Shown: positions 8,941 to 18,321, counted from the stretch's first letter. The stretch is 64,000 bases of DNA from Afipia sp. Root123D2 (GCF_001425835.1 NZ_LMDP01000003.1:318001-382000); one strand, 5' to 3'. Notes: generated by a model from the letters alone, not told the origin. Program-made: numbers and translations.

Positions 8941-8966
8941 GATGTCTTACCTTTCGAGGAGCGCGA

Positions 8967-9488
8967 TCAGAACTCGCGCGCGATCTTGTCGAGCATCGCC
9001 AGCAGCGCCTCGCGGTTGTCCTCGCCGAGCAATTCGCTGAGCCGCGCCTCGTGCTTGATCGCCACCAGCTTCTTGGCCCGCGCCAGCACCGCCCGGCCCT
9101 TGTCGGTCAATTGCAGGATATGGGAGCGGCGGTCGTTGGTGGAGCGGATGCGGATGCACAGCTCACGGCTTTCCAGCCCGTCGAGCATCGCCACGAAGTT
9201 CGGCCGCAGGATGCCGAGCGTGGTCGCGATCTCGGTCTGGTTGCGGCCCGGATTCTTGTCGAGCAGCAGCAGAACCGAAAACTGCGCCGGCGTCAGTTGC
9301 AGCGGTTCGACGCAGCGGATGAAATCCTCGAAGATCTTGAGCTGCGCGCGCTTCAGCAGATAGCCGAGGCGCTCCGACAATTCGCCGATCTGGAGCGGAC
9401 CGGCGTCGGCCGGCACGGCTGCGCCCGATGTCTTGCGGACGGCAGCGCTCCTCGGGGGGTTGGCCGCGCGCGCCTTGGATACAGCCAT
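8967..9488 (-). CDS. couR: MarR-family repressor, CouR type
   Basis: MarR-family regulator, 173 aa, with about 30 extra polar residues at the N terminus. The winged helix covers roughly residues 65-130: LTPAQFSVLLLL, then NQTEIATTLGI as the helix-turn-helix, then a wing of RSTNDRRSHILQLTDKG. It is transcribed away from the ABC transporter across a 188-base gap. Position and neighbours match couR of Rhodopseudomonas palustris as I recall it, whose product represses hydroxycinnamate genes until a hydroxycinnamoyl-CoA binds. That identity is inferred from synteny, and a palindrome at 9554-9570 supports it. Confidence 0.85.
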   Translation of the reverse strand: MAVSKARAANPPRSAAVRKTSGAAVPADAGPLQIGELSERLGYLLKRAQLKIFEDFIRCVEPLQLTPAQFSVLLLLDKNPGRNQTEIATTLGILRPNFVAMLDGLESRELCIRIRSTNDRRSHILQLTDKGRAVLARAKKLVAIKHEARLSELLGEDNREALLAMLDKIAREF

Positions 9489-9553
9489 CGCTCAAATCCC
9501 GTTGTGCCGTCAGATGGCGGCCTGTACATCGTCAACTGGGCCTGCGGCCTTGA

Positions 9554-9570
9554 GATTATATTTGATAATC
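9554..9570. promoter_or_regulatory. Candidate CouR operator 1
   Basis: GATTAT-ATTTG-ATAATC, a 6-5-6 palindrome of 17 bases in the couR/transporter divergent gap. It aligns with 17-base sites at 17554 and 21346 (shared core TTATA-N3-KATAA). Bases 9555-9560 read TATAAT on the minus strand, so binding would cover a likely couR -10 box. A second inverted repeat, TATTTGATA (9559-9567) with TATCAAATA (9582-9590), overlaps it. Confidence 0.7.
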
Positions 9571-9676
9571 GTTATGGATCATATCAAATAGACAGAGCGG
9601 AATTCAACCGCTGTTTTGCTGTCGGGCGATCCGTTGCGCGGACGCCGTGCCCGACGCTTGAGGGGGAGCGCTGGGT

Positions 9677-10717
9677 TTGGACACGACCATTCTCCTGTTT
9701 CTGTTGCAGGACGGAATCACCAACGGCGCGATCTACGCGCTGCTCGGCCTCGCGCTGGTCCTGGTGTTTGCCGTCACCCGCGTCATCCTCATCCCCCAGG
9801 GCGAATTCATCACCTATGGCGCGCTCAGCTATGCCATGCTGGCGGAGGGAAAGGTGCCCGGCACGGCCTTGCTCGCCGTCGGCATGGGCATTGTCGCCTT
9901 CGGCTTCGATCTGTTCAGCGCGCGCAAGGCGATGCACGGCAAGATCGTGCTCCGCGCGCTGCTGGTCGATATCGTCCTGCCGGTCGCGGTGCTTGGGCTG
10001 ATCCATGTGCTCGCTGGCCAGCACAGCTATGTCGCGGTCAATATCGCTTTGTCGCTGCTGATCGTCGCGCCGATCGGCCTGTATCTCTATCGCATCGCAT
10101 TCCAGCCGATCGCGCACACCTCGGTGTTGGTGCTGCTGATCGCCTCGGTCGGCTGCCATCTCGCGATGCAGGGTTTCGGCCTGGTGTTCTTCGGCGCCGA
10201 AGGCTTGCGCGGGCCGGCGCTGTCCGACGTCGCGTTCGCGGCCGGACCGTTGCGCATCACCGGCCAGAACATCGCGGTCTACGGAATCACCGTGGCGCTG
10301 ATCGTCGCGCTGTGGCTGTTCTTCGGTTACACGCTTTACGGCCGCGCGCTGCGCGCCACCGCCGTCAACCGCCTCGGCGCGCGGCTGGTCGGCATCCGCA
10401 CTTCGCTGTCGGGCCAGATCGCGTTCCTGCTGGCGTCGCTGATCGGCGCAATCTCGGGCATCCTGATCGTGCCGATCACCACGCTCTATTACGACACCGG
10501 ATTCCTGATCGGCCTGAAAGGCTTCGTCGCCGCGATCATCGGCGGCCTGATCAGCTATCCGGTGACGGCCGCCGCCGCACTCGTGGTCGGTATCGTCGAG
10601 GCGTTCTCGTCGTTCTACGCCAGCAACTTCAAGGAGGTCATCGTCTTCACTCTGATTCTTCCCGTTCTGGTCCTGCAGTCGCTCAAGGCGCCTGCGGTCG
10701 AGGAGGAGAAGGAGTGA
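9677..10717 (+). CDS. LivH-type ABC permease of the hydroxycinnamate importer
   Basis: Inner-membrane permease, 346 aa, longer than usual LivH (about 290) because of extra hydrophobic sequence around residues 60-125. The hallmarks are [41 protein letters not shown] and [27 protein letters not shown]. The start is a TTG chosen for the AGGGGGAG ribosome site 8 bases upstream and the family-like first helix. In R. palustris the corresponding three genes are couSTU. I cannot say with certainty which letter this is. The next gene overlaps its stop (GTGA). Confidence 0.88.
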   Translation: MDTTILLFLLQDGITNGAIYALLGLALVLVFAVTRVILIPQGEFITYGALSYAMLAEGKVPGTALLAVGMGIVAFGFDLFSARKAMHGKIVLRALLVDIVLPVAVLGLIHVLAGQHSYVAVNIALSLLIVAPIGLYLYRIAFQPIAHTSVLVLLIASVGCHLAMQGFGLVFFGAEGLRGPALSDVAFAAGPLRITGQNIAVYGITVALIVALWLFFGYTLYGRALRATAVNRLGARLVGIRTSLSGQIAFLLASLIGAISGILIVPITTLYYDTGFLIGLKGFVAAIIGGLISYPVTAAAALVVGIVEAFSSFYASNFKEVIVFTLILPVLVLQSLKAPAVEEEKE

Positions 10718-12492
10718 GCGCGATGAAACAACGCCTGCCCGTTCTCGCCTTCACGCTGGTGATGGCCGCGATTCCGTTCATTCCCGACATGCCGCCGTTC
10801 TGGATCGTGCTGCTCGACAATATCGGCCTTGCCGCATTGGTGGCGATGGGCCTCGTGCTGCTCACCGGCGTCGGCGGCCTCACCTCGTTCGGGCAGGCCG
10901 CGTTCTGCGGCTTCGGCGCCTACACCACCGCCGTTCTCACCACCGCCTATGGCGTGTCGCCGTGGCTCACGCTGCCGCTGTCGCTGATCGTCAGCGGCGT
11001 CGCCGCGGTGTTTCTCGGTCTGGTGACGGTGCGGCTGTCGGGCCACTACCTGCCGCTCGGCACCATCGCGTGGGGCATCAGCCTTTATTACCTGTTCAGC
11101 AAGCTGGAATTCCTCGGCCGCAACGACGGCATTTCGGGCATCCCGCCGCTCAGCATCGGTTCGATGACGATGGCCGATCCGGGCAAAATCTATTTCGTGA
11201 TCTGGGCGGCGGTCATCCTCTGCGCCATCCTGACGCTGAACCTGCTCGACTCGCGCACCGGCCGCGCCATCCGTGCGCTGCGGCGCGGACATATCGCGGC
11301 TGAAGCGTTCGGCGTGCAGACGGCGGGCGCGAAGCTGCTGGTGTTCGTCTATGCGGCGGTTCTCGCCGGCCTGTCCGGCTGGCTTTATGCGCACTTCCAG
11401 CGCGCGGCCAATCCAACTCCGTTCGGCGCCCACGCCGGCATCGAATATCTGTTCATCGCGGTGGTCGGCGGCGCCGGCTACATCTGGGGCGCGGTGCTCG
11501 GCGCCGGCATCGTCGTGGTGCTGAAGGAAATCCTGCAAAGCTACCTGCCCTACATTTTCGCCGGCAGCGGCCAGCTTGAAACCATTGTGTTCGGCATCCT
11601 GCTGGTGGTGCTGCTTCAGCTTGCGCCGACCGGCATGTGGCCGCGGCTGATGGCTTGGCTGCCGTCCGCGCCGGACAGGAAGCCGATCGATCCGACGGCC
11701 GCGCTCGACGCACGCCCGCGTCCGACGCTCGGCAATGGCGTGCTGCTGCAGATCGAAAATGCACGCAAGGAATTCGGCGGCGTGGTCGCGGTCAACGATG
11801 TCTCCTTCGACGTGCAGGCCAGGGAAATCGTCGCCCTGATCGGCCCGAACGGCGCCGGCAAGAGCACGACCTTCAACCTGATCACCGGCGTGCTGCCGTC
11901 GACGCGCGGCAGGATCTCGTTTCTCGGCAAGACCATCGACAATGCGCCGCCGCAGGAAGTGGTGAAGCTGCGCGTCGCGCGCACCTTCCAGCACGTCAAG
12001 CTGGTGCCGGACATGACGGTGCTGGAGAATGTCGCCATCGGCGCGCATCTGCGCGGCGAAGCCGGGCCGATCGCCAGCATGCTGCGCCTCGACCGCGGCG
12101 ACGAGGCCAAGCTGCTCGCGGAGGCGGCACGCCAGATCAAGCGCGTCGGCCTCGAAGACCAGATGTATCAACTCGCGGGCTCGCTCTCGCTCGGCCAGCA
12201 ACGCATCGTCGAGATCGCGCGCGCCTTGTGCGTCGATCCGATCCTGCTGCTGCTCGATGAGCCGGCCGCCGGCCTGCGCCATCTCGAAAAAGAGAAACTC
12301 GCCGCCCTGCTGCGCCAGTTGCGCGCCGAAGGCATGTCGGTGCTGCTGGTCGAACACGATATGGGCTTCGTGATGAATCTTGCCGACCGCGTGGTGGTGC
12401 TGGAGTTCGGCACCAAGATCGCCGAAGGCGTGCCGGATGCGATCAAGACCAACCCGGACGTGATCCAGGCCTATCTCGGAGACGCGGCATGA
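10714..12492 (+). CDS. LivM-LivG fusion: permease plus ATPase in one chain
   Basis: A 592-aa fusion. Residues 1 to about 310 are a LivM permease ([32 protein letters not shown]), and about 340-592 are a LivG ATPase with Walker [10 protein letters not shown], signature [15 protein letters not shown], Walker [12 protein letters not shown] and the LivG ending [10 protein letters not shown]. They are joined by a polar linker (about 315-335). The GTG at 10714 is preferred: it overlaps the previous stop and lies 7 bases after AGGAGG. An ATG three codons later is the alternative. Open reading continues through the junction, so this is a true fusion and not two genes. Part of the couSTU-like transporter. 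Confidence 0.9.
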   Translation: MSAMKQRLPVLAFTLVMAAIPFIPDMPPFWIVLLDNIGLAALVAMGLVLLTGVGGLTSFGQAAFCGFGAYTTAVLTTAYGVSPWLTLPLSLIVSGVAAVFLGLVTVRLSGHYLPLGTIAWGISLYYLFSKLEFLGRNDGISGIPPLSIGSMTMADPGKIYFVIWAAVILCAILTLNLLDSRTGRAIRALRRGHIAAEAFGVQTAGAKLLVFVYAAVLAGLSGWLYAHFQRAANPTPFGAHAGIEYLFIAVVGGAGYIWGAVLGAGIVVVLKEILQSYLPYIFAGSGQLETIVFGILLVVLLQLAPTGMWPRLMAWLPSAPDRKPIDPTAALDARPRPTLGNGVLLQIENARKEFGGVVAVNDVSFDVQAREIVALIGPNGAGKSTTFNLITGVLPSTRGRISFLGKTIDNAPPQEVVKLRVARTFQHVKLVPDMTVLENVAIGAHLRGEAGPIASMLRLDRGDEAKLLAEAARQIKRVGLEDQMYQLAGSLSLGQQRIVEIARALCVDPILLLLDEPAAGLRHLEKEKLAALLRQLRAEGMSVLLVEHDMGFVMNLADRVVVLEFGTKIAEGVPDAIKTNPDVIQAYLGDAA

Positions 12493-13223
12493 GCGCGCCC
12501 CTCCTGAAAATCTCCGACGTCTCGATTTCCTACGGCAAGGTCGAGGCAGTGCGCTCGGTGTCGCTCGATGTCGCGCCGAACGAGATCGTCACCATCGTCG
12601 GCGCCAACGGCGCCGGCAAGACCACGCTGCTCAACGCCGTGATGGGCATCCTGCCACTCAAGGGCCACGTCGCTTTCGACGGCACCGAACTGGCGCGGCT
12701 TGAAATCGAGGACCGCGTCGCCGCCGGGCTGTGTCTGGTGCCGGAGCATCGCGAACTGTTCGGTACCATGACGGTGGAGGAAAACCTCCAGCTCGGCGCG
12801 TTCCGCGTCGCCTCGTCGATCGCAGCCACCGAGCTTGAGCGCGTCTACACGCTGTTTCCGCGCCTCAAGGAGCGCCGCCAGCAACTGGCCGGAACGCTGT
12901 CCGGCGGCGAACAGCAGATGCTGGCGATGGGCCGCGCGCTGATGAGCCAGCCGAAACTCCTGATGCTGGACGAGCCAAGTCTGGGCCTCGCGCCCAAGAT
13001 CGTCGCCGATATTTTCCGCACCGTCACCGAGTTGCGCGCGGCCGGCGTCTCGATCCTGCTGGTCGAGCAGAACGCCAACGCCGCGCTGCGCATCGCCGAT
13101 CGCGCCTACGTCATGGAGCTTGGCGAATTCATTCTCAGCGGCCCCGCCCGTGAGATCGCCGCCGACCAGCGCGTGGTCGCGAGCTATCTCGGCTTCGAGC
13201 ATCGCGAGCCGGGCGGAGTTTAG
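12489..13223 (+). CDS. LivF-type ABC ATPase of the hydroxycinnamate importer
   Basis: ATPase of 244 aa with Walker A GANGAGKTT (about 38-46), signature LSGGEQQMLAMGRAL and Walker B LLMLDEPSLGLAPK. It overlaps the fusion gene by 4 bases (ATGA), so the three transporter genes are translationally coupled. With the LivM-LivG chain it gives the usual two ATPases and two permeases. The binding protein (couP) is encoded on the other strand downstream. Confidence 0.93.
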   Translation: MSAPLLKISDVSISYGKVEAVRSVSLDVAPNEIVTIVGANGAGKTTLLNAVMGILPLKGHVAFDGTELARLEIEDRVAAGLCLVPEHRELFGTMTVEENLQLGAFRVASSIAATELERVYTLFPRLKERRQQLAGTLSGGEQQMLAMGRALMSQPKLLMLDEPSLGLAPKIVADIFRTVTELRAAGVSILLVEQNANAALRIADRAYVMELGEFILSGPAREIAADQRVVASYLGFEHREPGGV

Positions 13224-13248
13224 CGCGGCGTTTGTGAAAGCAAAATTT

Positions 13249-13336
13249 GTCATTGCCGGGCTTGACCCGGCAATCCCGATTAGACAGCGCACAGTTCGTC
13301 CCTAAGCGGGATGCCCGGGTCAAGCCCGGGCATGAC
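13249..13336. repeat. 87-base palindromic repeat, copy 2 (88 bases)
   Basis: GTCATTGCCGGGCTTGAC to AAGCCCGGGCATGAC, same family as 8487-8573. It lies between the convergent 3' ends of the transporter operon and couP. Confidence 0.9.
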
Positions 13337-13392
13337 GATTTTGTGGAAGCATCTAGGAGCAGTGCCAAACTCGATGTCGTCCCCTCAAACAG

Positions 13393-13420
13393 AAAGACCC
13401 GGTCTCGCGACCGGGCCTTT
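13393..13420 (-). terminator. Terminator of couP
   Basis: 12-bp stem (13393-13404 with 13409-13420, one mismatch) with a TCGC loop. Read on the minus strand it lies 20 bases after the couP stop and is followed by T-rich sequence (TCTTTCTGTTT). Confidence 0.8.
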
Positions 13421-13440
13421 CCGTCAATGATGTCCCGCTC

Positions 13441-14589
13441 TTACTTCACGAGAACGTACTTGCCGTCCTTCACCGTCAGCAGGATGCGCGAGCGCTCGTC
13501 GAGGCCGTTGCGATCCTTCTCGGTAAAGTTGTAGACGCCCTGCGTCGCAGGGATTTCCTTTTCGGTGACCAGCGCCTTGCGGATCGCCTCGCGGAATTCC
13601 GGCGTGCCGGGCTTCGCGGTCTTCAGCGCCACCGGAATGACGCGCTTGAGAATCTCGAACGCATCAAAGGAGTGACCGGCGAACTGGCTGCGGCTGTTGG
13701 CGCCGTACTTCTTTTCGTACTCGGTATTGAGCGTCAGACCGGGCTTCTTGGTCAGCGCGCTATCGGCCTGGCCTTCCGGCGACATCACCGGGCCGGAGAC
13801 CATGATCACGCCTTCCGCCGACTTCCCCGCGATGCGGATGAAGTCCATGCTGGCAGCGCCGTGGGTCTGGTAGATCAGGCCCTTGTAGCCGCGATCGCGC
13901 AGCGTCTGCTGCGGCAGCGCGGCGGCAGTGCCCGACGCGCCGATCAGGATAGCATCCGGATTGGCGGCGACGAGCTTGAGCGCCTGACCTGCCACCGAGG
14001 TATCGGGACGGGCGAAGCGCTCTTCGGTGACGATCTTGATGCCCATCGGCACGGCCTGGTTCTTGAGATCGTTGAACCACAGGTCGCCGTAGGAATCGGA
14101 GTAACCGATGTAGCCGACGGTTTTGACGTTGTGCGCCTTCATGTGATCGTAGAGCGCCTTGCCGACCAGCGGCACAGCCTGCGGCAGCATCACCGACCAT
14201 TTCGCGCGCTGCTCGTTGATCGGGAACGGCGCGAGGCCGAGATGCGGAATTCCGGCCTCGTTGGCGACGGTCGAGATCGCCACGCTCGGCGGCGTGGTCG
14301 ACGACCCCATGATGATGTCAGCCTTGGATTCGGTCACGAAGCGGCGGGCGTTCGTTGTCGCGGCGGTCGGATCGCCGCCGTCATCGAGAACGATGATATT
14401 GAGCTTTGCGCCGCCGATTTCCTTCGGCACGAATTCGAGCGCGTTGCGCTCCGGAATGCCGAGCGCCGCAGCCGGGCCGGTGGTGGCGATGGAAATGCCG
14501 ATGGTGACTTCGTTGCTCTGCGCCAGCGCGGGCGCGGACAGCAGTGCCGACGTGGCCAGCGCCGCGGCGGTCAACATTAACTTCTTCAT
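13441..14589 (-). CDS. couP: Periplasmic hydroxycinnamate-binding protein, CouP-like
   Basis: Exported LivK-fold binding protein, 382 aa. The signal peptide is residues 1-23 (MKKLMLTAAALAT... with cleavage after APALA), and the mature start is QSNEVTIGISIATTGPAAALG. GGGAGGATTCC precedes the ATG. It lies between the STU-like transporter and the ligase gene couB, which is where couP is found in R. palustris; that protein binds p-coumarate and related phenylpropenoids. Ligand here is inferred from context. It differs clearly from the two binding proteins at 4256-6899. Confidence 0.87.
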   Translation of the reverse strand: MKKLMLTAAALATSALLSAPALAQSNEVTIGISIATTGPAAALGIPERNALEFVPKEIGGAKLNIIVLDDGGDPTAATTNARRFVTESKADIIMGSSTTPPSVAISTVANEAGIPHLGLAPFPINEQRAKWSVMLPQAVPLVGKALYDHMKAHNVKTVGYIGYSDSYGDLWFNDLKNQAVPMGIKIVTEERFARPDTSVAGQALKLVAANPDAILIGASGTAAALPQQTLRDRGYKGLIYQTHGAASMDFIRIAGKSAEGVIMVSGPVMSPEGQADSALTKKPGLTLNTEYEKKYGANSRSQFAGHSFDAFEILKRVIPVALKTAKPGTPEFREAIRKALVTEKEIPATQGVYNFTEKDRNGLDERSRILLTVKDGKYVLVK

Positions 14590-14828
14590 GGAATCCTCCC
14601 TGTTGAACAGGCTTTTTCGCCGTTCGTGGTTTTGAGTTCAAGTCCGTCCGTTCAAGTTAGTGCCGATTTTAGCTTCGTTCTTAACGCGGGGCCATCCGCA
14701 ACGCGCCGTCGGGCCTGATTGCCGCACCGCGTCTGGCGGTATCCCGAGGCTCGCCAGCCCGAATCCGAACCCTGTCGGCCCATCCCATCGCACCCTCCCT
14801 GTCCGGCGGCCGGTCTGGCATGGCCTTG

Positions 14829-16727
14829 TCATGACGGTTGCAGCGCGATCACCTGCGGCGATGGCGCCGCGGCGTACAAACCTTCCACCACGGCGGCGCG
14901 ATGCTCGAGCACGGCGCGCTGATTGACCGAGCCCTTGTCGGTGACTTCACCAAGATCGATCGACAGCGGCGTATCGAGCAGGATCGCGCGCGTGATGCGG
15001 GTCGATGAGCCGGTCGACGCCGCCATGAATTTTGCAAGGCGCTCGCGAAACGCCGCGCGGATCGCGGCGTCCGACGCGGCAGCGGCAATATCGCCGGCCG
15101 GCAGCGCGGGATTGAGGCTGCGGCAGCCATCGAGATCGAGGATCACCAGCGCGGCGAGATGATCGCGATTGATGCCGGCGATCACCACGTCGCGGACCAG
15201 CGGCGCACAGGCGGCGACAAACCGCGCGCGCAATGGCCCGACGCTGACCCAGGTGCCGCTGCTCAGCTTGAAGTCTTCGGAGATGCGGCCGTCGAAATCG
15301 AAGCCCTCGTCGAAATTGTCCGGATTGGCCGGCTTGATCGCATCGCCGAACTTGTAAAAGCCCTCATCGTCAAAAGCGGCTGCGGTCAGGTCCGGCTGAC
15401 GCCAGTAACCCGGCATCACGTTCGGCCCCTTGGCCCTCACCTCCAGCTTGCCGTTGTTGGGCACGAGCTTGGCGTCGTTGCCCGGCACCGGCAGCCCGAC
15501 ATGGCCGGAGCGGCTGGTGAGCGGCGTCACCGACATGAAGAAGGGCGACGTTTCCGTGGCACCCAGCCCGGTCAGCATCGGCACGCGGTGGCCGGTCTCC
15601 TGCGCCGCGATGTCGTCGAGTTCGTTCCAGATGTGCGGGGCCAGCGCCGCGCCGCTGAAGAACATCGCGTCCAGCCGCGCGAAGAACTTTCTCCGCAACG
15701 CTGCATCGTCGCGGAAATACGACAGCAGCGTTTCATATCCCTTCGGCACGTTGAAATAGACCGTCGGCGAAATCTCGCGCAGGTTGCGCACGGTTTCCTC
15801 GATGCCGCCGGGCACCGGTTTGCCCTCGTCGAGATACATCGAGCCGCCGTTGTAGAGCGTGAGGCCGATATTGTGATTGCCGCCGAAGGTGTGATTCCAC
15901 GGCAGCCAGTCGACGATCACCGGCGGCGCGTCCTTCAAGAACGCCAGCGTCTCGCGCAGCATCACCTGATTGGCGCAGATCATCCGCTGGGTGTTGATCA
16001 CCGCCTTGGGCATCCCGGTCGAACCCGAGGTCAGCAGGAATTTAGCCACCGTGTCGGGACCGATCGCGTCGTGCGTGGCGTCGAGTTGCGGACTCTCGGG
16101 CGTCGCCAGCAAATCGGCGAGCAGCGTCGCGCGGCGGCCCTCGACCGCGCCCCGCGCCACCACGATCTCGGCCGTCTCCGGCACGTTGACGCGCAGCGCA
16201 TCGGCAAACTTGTCGCCATCGTCGGCGAACACCAGACCCGGCGTCAGCAGGCGGATGACGTGCGCGAGCTTGCCGTAATCCCGCGACACCAGCGAATAGG
16301 CCGCCGACACCGGACAGAACGGCACCCCGGCATACAGCGCGCCGAACGCCATCAGCGCATGGTCGATCGAATTGCCCGACAGGATCAGCAGCGGCTTGTC
16401 CGCCGACAGCCCGCGCCCGATCAGCGCCGAGGCGACGCGGCGGCTCGATGCCAACAACCCTTTATATGTCAGCGTGCGCCAGCCGCCCTGCGCGTTGCGC
16501 TCGGCCATGAACACACGCTCCGGCGCCACCTCCGCCCAGTGATGCAGACGGTCGGTGATCCGCACCGGATACTCGGCCAGCGGCGCTGTCGGGCGCAGAT
16601 AGATCGTGCCGTCGGGCCTGCGCTCGATGGTGACCTGTGGCGCGCCGAACGAGATCGGCCGCAACGGATGCGGACTGGCGGCCCGCGCCGCGCTTTTCAC
16701 ATCCGTTGCTGTCGATCGCTCTGCCAT
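14829..16727 (-). CDS. couB: Feruloyl/p-coumaroyl-CoA ligase
   Basis: ANL-superfamily acyl-CoA ligase, 632 aa, of the feruloyl-CoA synthase group. It would form the CoA thioester of p-coumarate or ferulate with ATP through an acyl adenylate. The adenylate motif is LLTSGSTGMPK (231-241), followed by DWLPWNHTFGGN, LTGLGATETSPFF and GRISEDFKLSSGTWV. The last is typical of the feruloyl-CoA synthase branch, where the usual catalytic C-terminal lysine region differs. It sits 1 base after couA on the same strand, so the two are cotranscribed. couP follows 239 bases later. Confidence 0.88.
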   Translation of the reverse strand: MAERSTATDVKSAARAASPHPLRPISFGAPQVTIERRPDGTIYLRPTAPLAEYPVRITDRLHHWAEVAPERVFMAERNAQGGWRTLTYKGLLASSRRVASALIGRGLSADKPLLILSGNSIDHALMAFGALYAGVPFCPVSAAYSLVSRDYGKLAHVIRLLTPGLVFADDGDKFADALRVNVPETAEIVVARGAVEGRRATLLADLLATPESPQLDATHDAIGPDTVAKFLLTSGSTGMPKAVINTQRMICANQVMLRETLAFLKDAPPVIVDWLPWNHTFGGNHNIGLTLYNGGSMYLDEGKPVPGGIEETVRNLREISPTVYFNVPKGYETLLSYFRDDAALRRKFFARLDAMFFSGAALAPHIWNELDDIAAQETGHRVPMLTGLGATETSPFFMSVTPLTSRSGHVGLPVPGNDAKLVPNNGKLEVRAKGPNVMPGYWRQPDLTAAAFDDEGFYKFGDAIKPANPDNFDEGFDFDGRISEDFKLSSGTWVSVGPLRARFVAACAPLVRDVVIAGINRDHLAALVILDLDGCRSLNPALPAGDIAAAASDAAIRAAFRERLAKFMAASTGSSTRITRAILLDTPLSIDLGEVTDKGSVNQRAVLEHRAAVVEGLYAAAPSPQVIALQPS

Positions 16728-16728
16728 G

Positions 16729-17529
16729 TCAGGTCGGCTTTACCTTGGCGGCCTTGCGGTCGAGGAAGGCGCGGATGCGCGATTTGGCTTCCCTGTCGCT
16801 CTGCGCCACCGTCGCCATCAGCGACTCCATCAGCAGCCCGGCCTGCGGATTGGATTCCGCGATCATCGGCAGCGCCTGCAGCACCGCGAAATTCGTCAGC
16901 GGCGCGTTCTGCGACACGCGCTCGGCCAGCTCCATCGCCTTGGCGAAACCCTGCCCGGCTTCGACGAGATATTGCGTGAAGCCCTGCGTCACGCCCTCCT
17001 CGGCATTGTACATGCGGCCGGTCAGCATCATGTCCGCCATCCGCGCGACGCCGATCAGGCGCGGCAGCCGTACCGATCCGCCACCGCCGACGAAAATCCC
17101 GCGCTGCCCTTCCGGCAATGCGAAATAGGCGGTCGGCTCGGCGACGCGGATATGCGCGGCGCAGGCAAGCTCCAGCCCGCCGCCGATCACGGCGCCCTTG
17201 AGCGCGGCGATCACCGGCGCGCGCGAGAACTGGATCTTGTCGAAGGCGCGGTGCCACACCCGCGAATGCATCAGCCCTGCGGTGGCATCACGCTCCGACA
17301 ATTCGGACAGGTCGAGGCCCGACGAGAAATGATCGCCGATCCCGTGCAGCACCACCGCGCCGATGTCATCCGGCAGTTCGGCGAAACAGCGTTCGATCTC
17401 GGCGATGATGCCGTCGTTGAGCGCGTTGCGTTTCGCCGGGCGGTTGAGGCCCACGGTGAGCACCGCGCCGACCTTCTCGATCGCCAGCAGCGATGAGCCA
17501 GTGTTGGTCGCGGAGGAAGGATGGGCCAT
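16729..17529 (-). CDS. couA: Hydroxycinnamoyl-CoA hydratase-aldolase, crotonase family
   Basis: Crotonase-fold enzyme, 266 aa. Oxyanion-hole segments are HFSSGLDL (67-74) and KGAVIGGGLELA (111-122), and E140 in FALPEGQRGIFVGGGG fits the catalytic glutamate of this family. The predicted reaction hydrates hydroxycinnamoyl-CoA and cleaves it to a hydroxybenzaldehyde and acetyl-CoA. The role comes from its pairing with the ligase couB and from the R. palustris locus; a plain enoyl-CoA hydratase is the alternative. Its promoter carries a clear 17-bp operator. Confidence 0.85.
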   Translation of the reverse strand: MAHPSSATNTGSSLLAIEKVGAVLTVGLNRPAKRNALNDGIIAEIERCFAELPDDIGAVVLHGIGDHFSSGLDLSELSERDATAGLMHSRVWHRAFDKIQFSRAPVIAALKGAVIGGGLELACAAHIRVAEPTAYFALPEGQRGIFVGGGGSVRLPRLIGVARMADMMLTGRMYNAEEGVTQGFTQYLVEAGQGFAKAMELAERVSQNAPLTNFAVLQALPMIAESNPQAGLLMESLMATVAQSDREAKSRIRAFLDRKAAKVKPT

Positions 17530-17553
17530 GCCGGTCTCTGTGCTGAGAAGAAT

Positions 17554-17570
17554 AGTTATACAATATAACT
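17554..17570. promoter_or_regulatory. Candidate CouR operator 2
   Basis: AGTTATA-CAA-TATAACT, a perfect 7-3-7 palindrome 25 bases upstream of the couA start codon. It covers the predicted -10 box, so a bound repressor would block RNA polymerase. This is the best match to the consensus shared with 9554 and 21346. Confidence 0.8.
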
Positions 17571-17587
17571 AATGGACCGAGAGTCAA
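17560..17587 (-). promoter_or_regulatory. Predicted couAB promoter
   Basis: On the minus strand, TTGACT (17582-17587) and TATTGT (17560-17565) are separated by 16 bases. The predicted start of transcription is near 17553, about 24 bases before the couA ATG. The -10 box lies within the operator palindrome. Confidence 0.6.
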
Positions 17588-17678
17588 TGGCGCTGCGTCT
17601 TCGCGGCAAGCCCGATGCGCTCCCTCTCCTCGACGGGGAGAGAGGTGGAGAAAAGTGGCGGCAACGATAGTTCTCTCC

Positions 17679-17801
17679 GTCATGGCCGGGCATAGCCGTT
17701 CGAAGAACGGCGTCGCTTCCGCTCGCCTATGTCCCGGCCATCCACGCCTTTCCTGCTGCCCGAATGAAGACGTGGATCACCGGGACAAGCCCGGTGATGA
17801 C
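17679..17801. repeat. Palindromic repeat, copy 3 (expanded to 123 bases)
   Basis: Family arms GTCATGGCCGGG and GACAAGCCCGGTGATGAC, with about 36 extra bases inside (ATAGCCGTTCGAAGAACGGCGTCGC). The same insert occurs at 36926-37000. This copy lies in the 330-base gap between couA and the DUF3237 gene, which otherwise holds only the couA promoter and a minor CTCCC/GGGAG hairpin at about 17620-17650. Confidence 0.85.
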
Positions 17802-17859
17802 ATCGCATGTGGCGCAAGCAGACGCGCGGATAGACAGTTCCGAGCAAGCGTGAACGCGA

Positions 17860-18321
17860 TCACAGCACCTGATGAACGTCGAGTTCGACGCGATCGGGAT
17901 GCCGCGTGCCGACGCCGACGAACAGATGCTCCATCAGCCAGCGATATTTGTCGCTGCCGGTCTCGAACCGCGGCACGCTGCGAAAATAAATCAGCTTGGG
18001 ATCAACCGGCTCGCCGCGCTTGATGCGATCAAGCGCCTCCTTCGGCCCGAACCGGATGCCGATGTTCTCGATGTAGATCACCGCGCCGTCGTCCATCTCG
18101 AAGGCATACTTGGCTTCGAGTTCGGTGAAGCCGTTGGGGCGGATGATCTGGAAATCCGCGCCGCACGGAAAGATCGTGCCGCGCATCCCCTCGCCCGTCA
18201 CCTCGCCGCCCAGAATCGGAATGACGCGGCGCGTGCCGGTGCCGATCTCGCCCGCCGAGATCGGCTGGCCGACCTTGATCGCGAGGCTGAACACATACCT
18301 GGTGGCGAGAGACGGTGTCAT
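17860..18321 (-). CDS. DUF3237 family protein of unknown function
   Basis: Small protein of 153 aa with no signal peptide or membrane segment. It fits the DUF3237 family: an N-terminal YVFSLAIKVGQPISAGEIGTG strand region, GGEVTGEGMRGTIFPCGADFQ, a middle EAKYAFEMDDGAVIYIENIG and a late RSVPRFETGSDKYRWLMEHLFVG. The fold is thought to be a beta-barrel. The gene starts 4 bases after tarM and so is the last gene of the tarPQM operon. A conserved place among hydroxycinnamate genes suggests a role with these aromatics, but no reaction can be assigned. Confidence 0.85.
   Translation of the reverse strand: MTPSLATRYVFSLAIKVGQPISAGEIGTGTRRVIPILGGEVTGEGMRGTIFPCGADFQIIRPNGFTELEAKYAFEMDDGAVIYIENIGIRFGPKEALDRIKRGEPVDPKLIYFRSVPRFETGSDKYRWLMEHLFVGVGTRHPDRVELDVHQVL

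Larger units (their letters stand above)
8465..8966. repeat. Repeat-filled gap between convergent genes
   Basis: About 500 bases without a convincing gene, lying between the 3' ends of ttuD and couR. At least four unrelated palindromic or inverted elements are packed end to end (8487-8573, 8606-8648, 8695-8750 and 8796-8940, listed separately). Open frames across it run through these repeats and have no family features. Confidence 0.8.

Noticed and set aside
8465-8966. Mobile element or island boundary
   Set aside because: Repeats are dense, but there is no transposase, integrase, tRNA or attachment-like duplication.
8655-10001. 448-codon frame over the repeats and couR
   Set aside because: Runs through palindromic repeats and antisense to couR.
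10615-12357. Long minus-strand frame (580 codons) opposite the LivM-LivG fusion
   Set aside because: Arg/His/Asp-rich composition typical of GC-rich shadow frames; the plus strand has intact ABC motifs.
9616-12492. A 958-codon frame running through the LivH and fusion genes
   Set aside because: Its first 370 codons are in the wrong frame of the LivH gene and have no family sequence. Only the part after 10714 is real.
15159-16979. 606-codon plus-strand frame opposite couB
   Set aside because: Antisense shadow with biased composition; couB on the minus strand has all ligase motifs.
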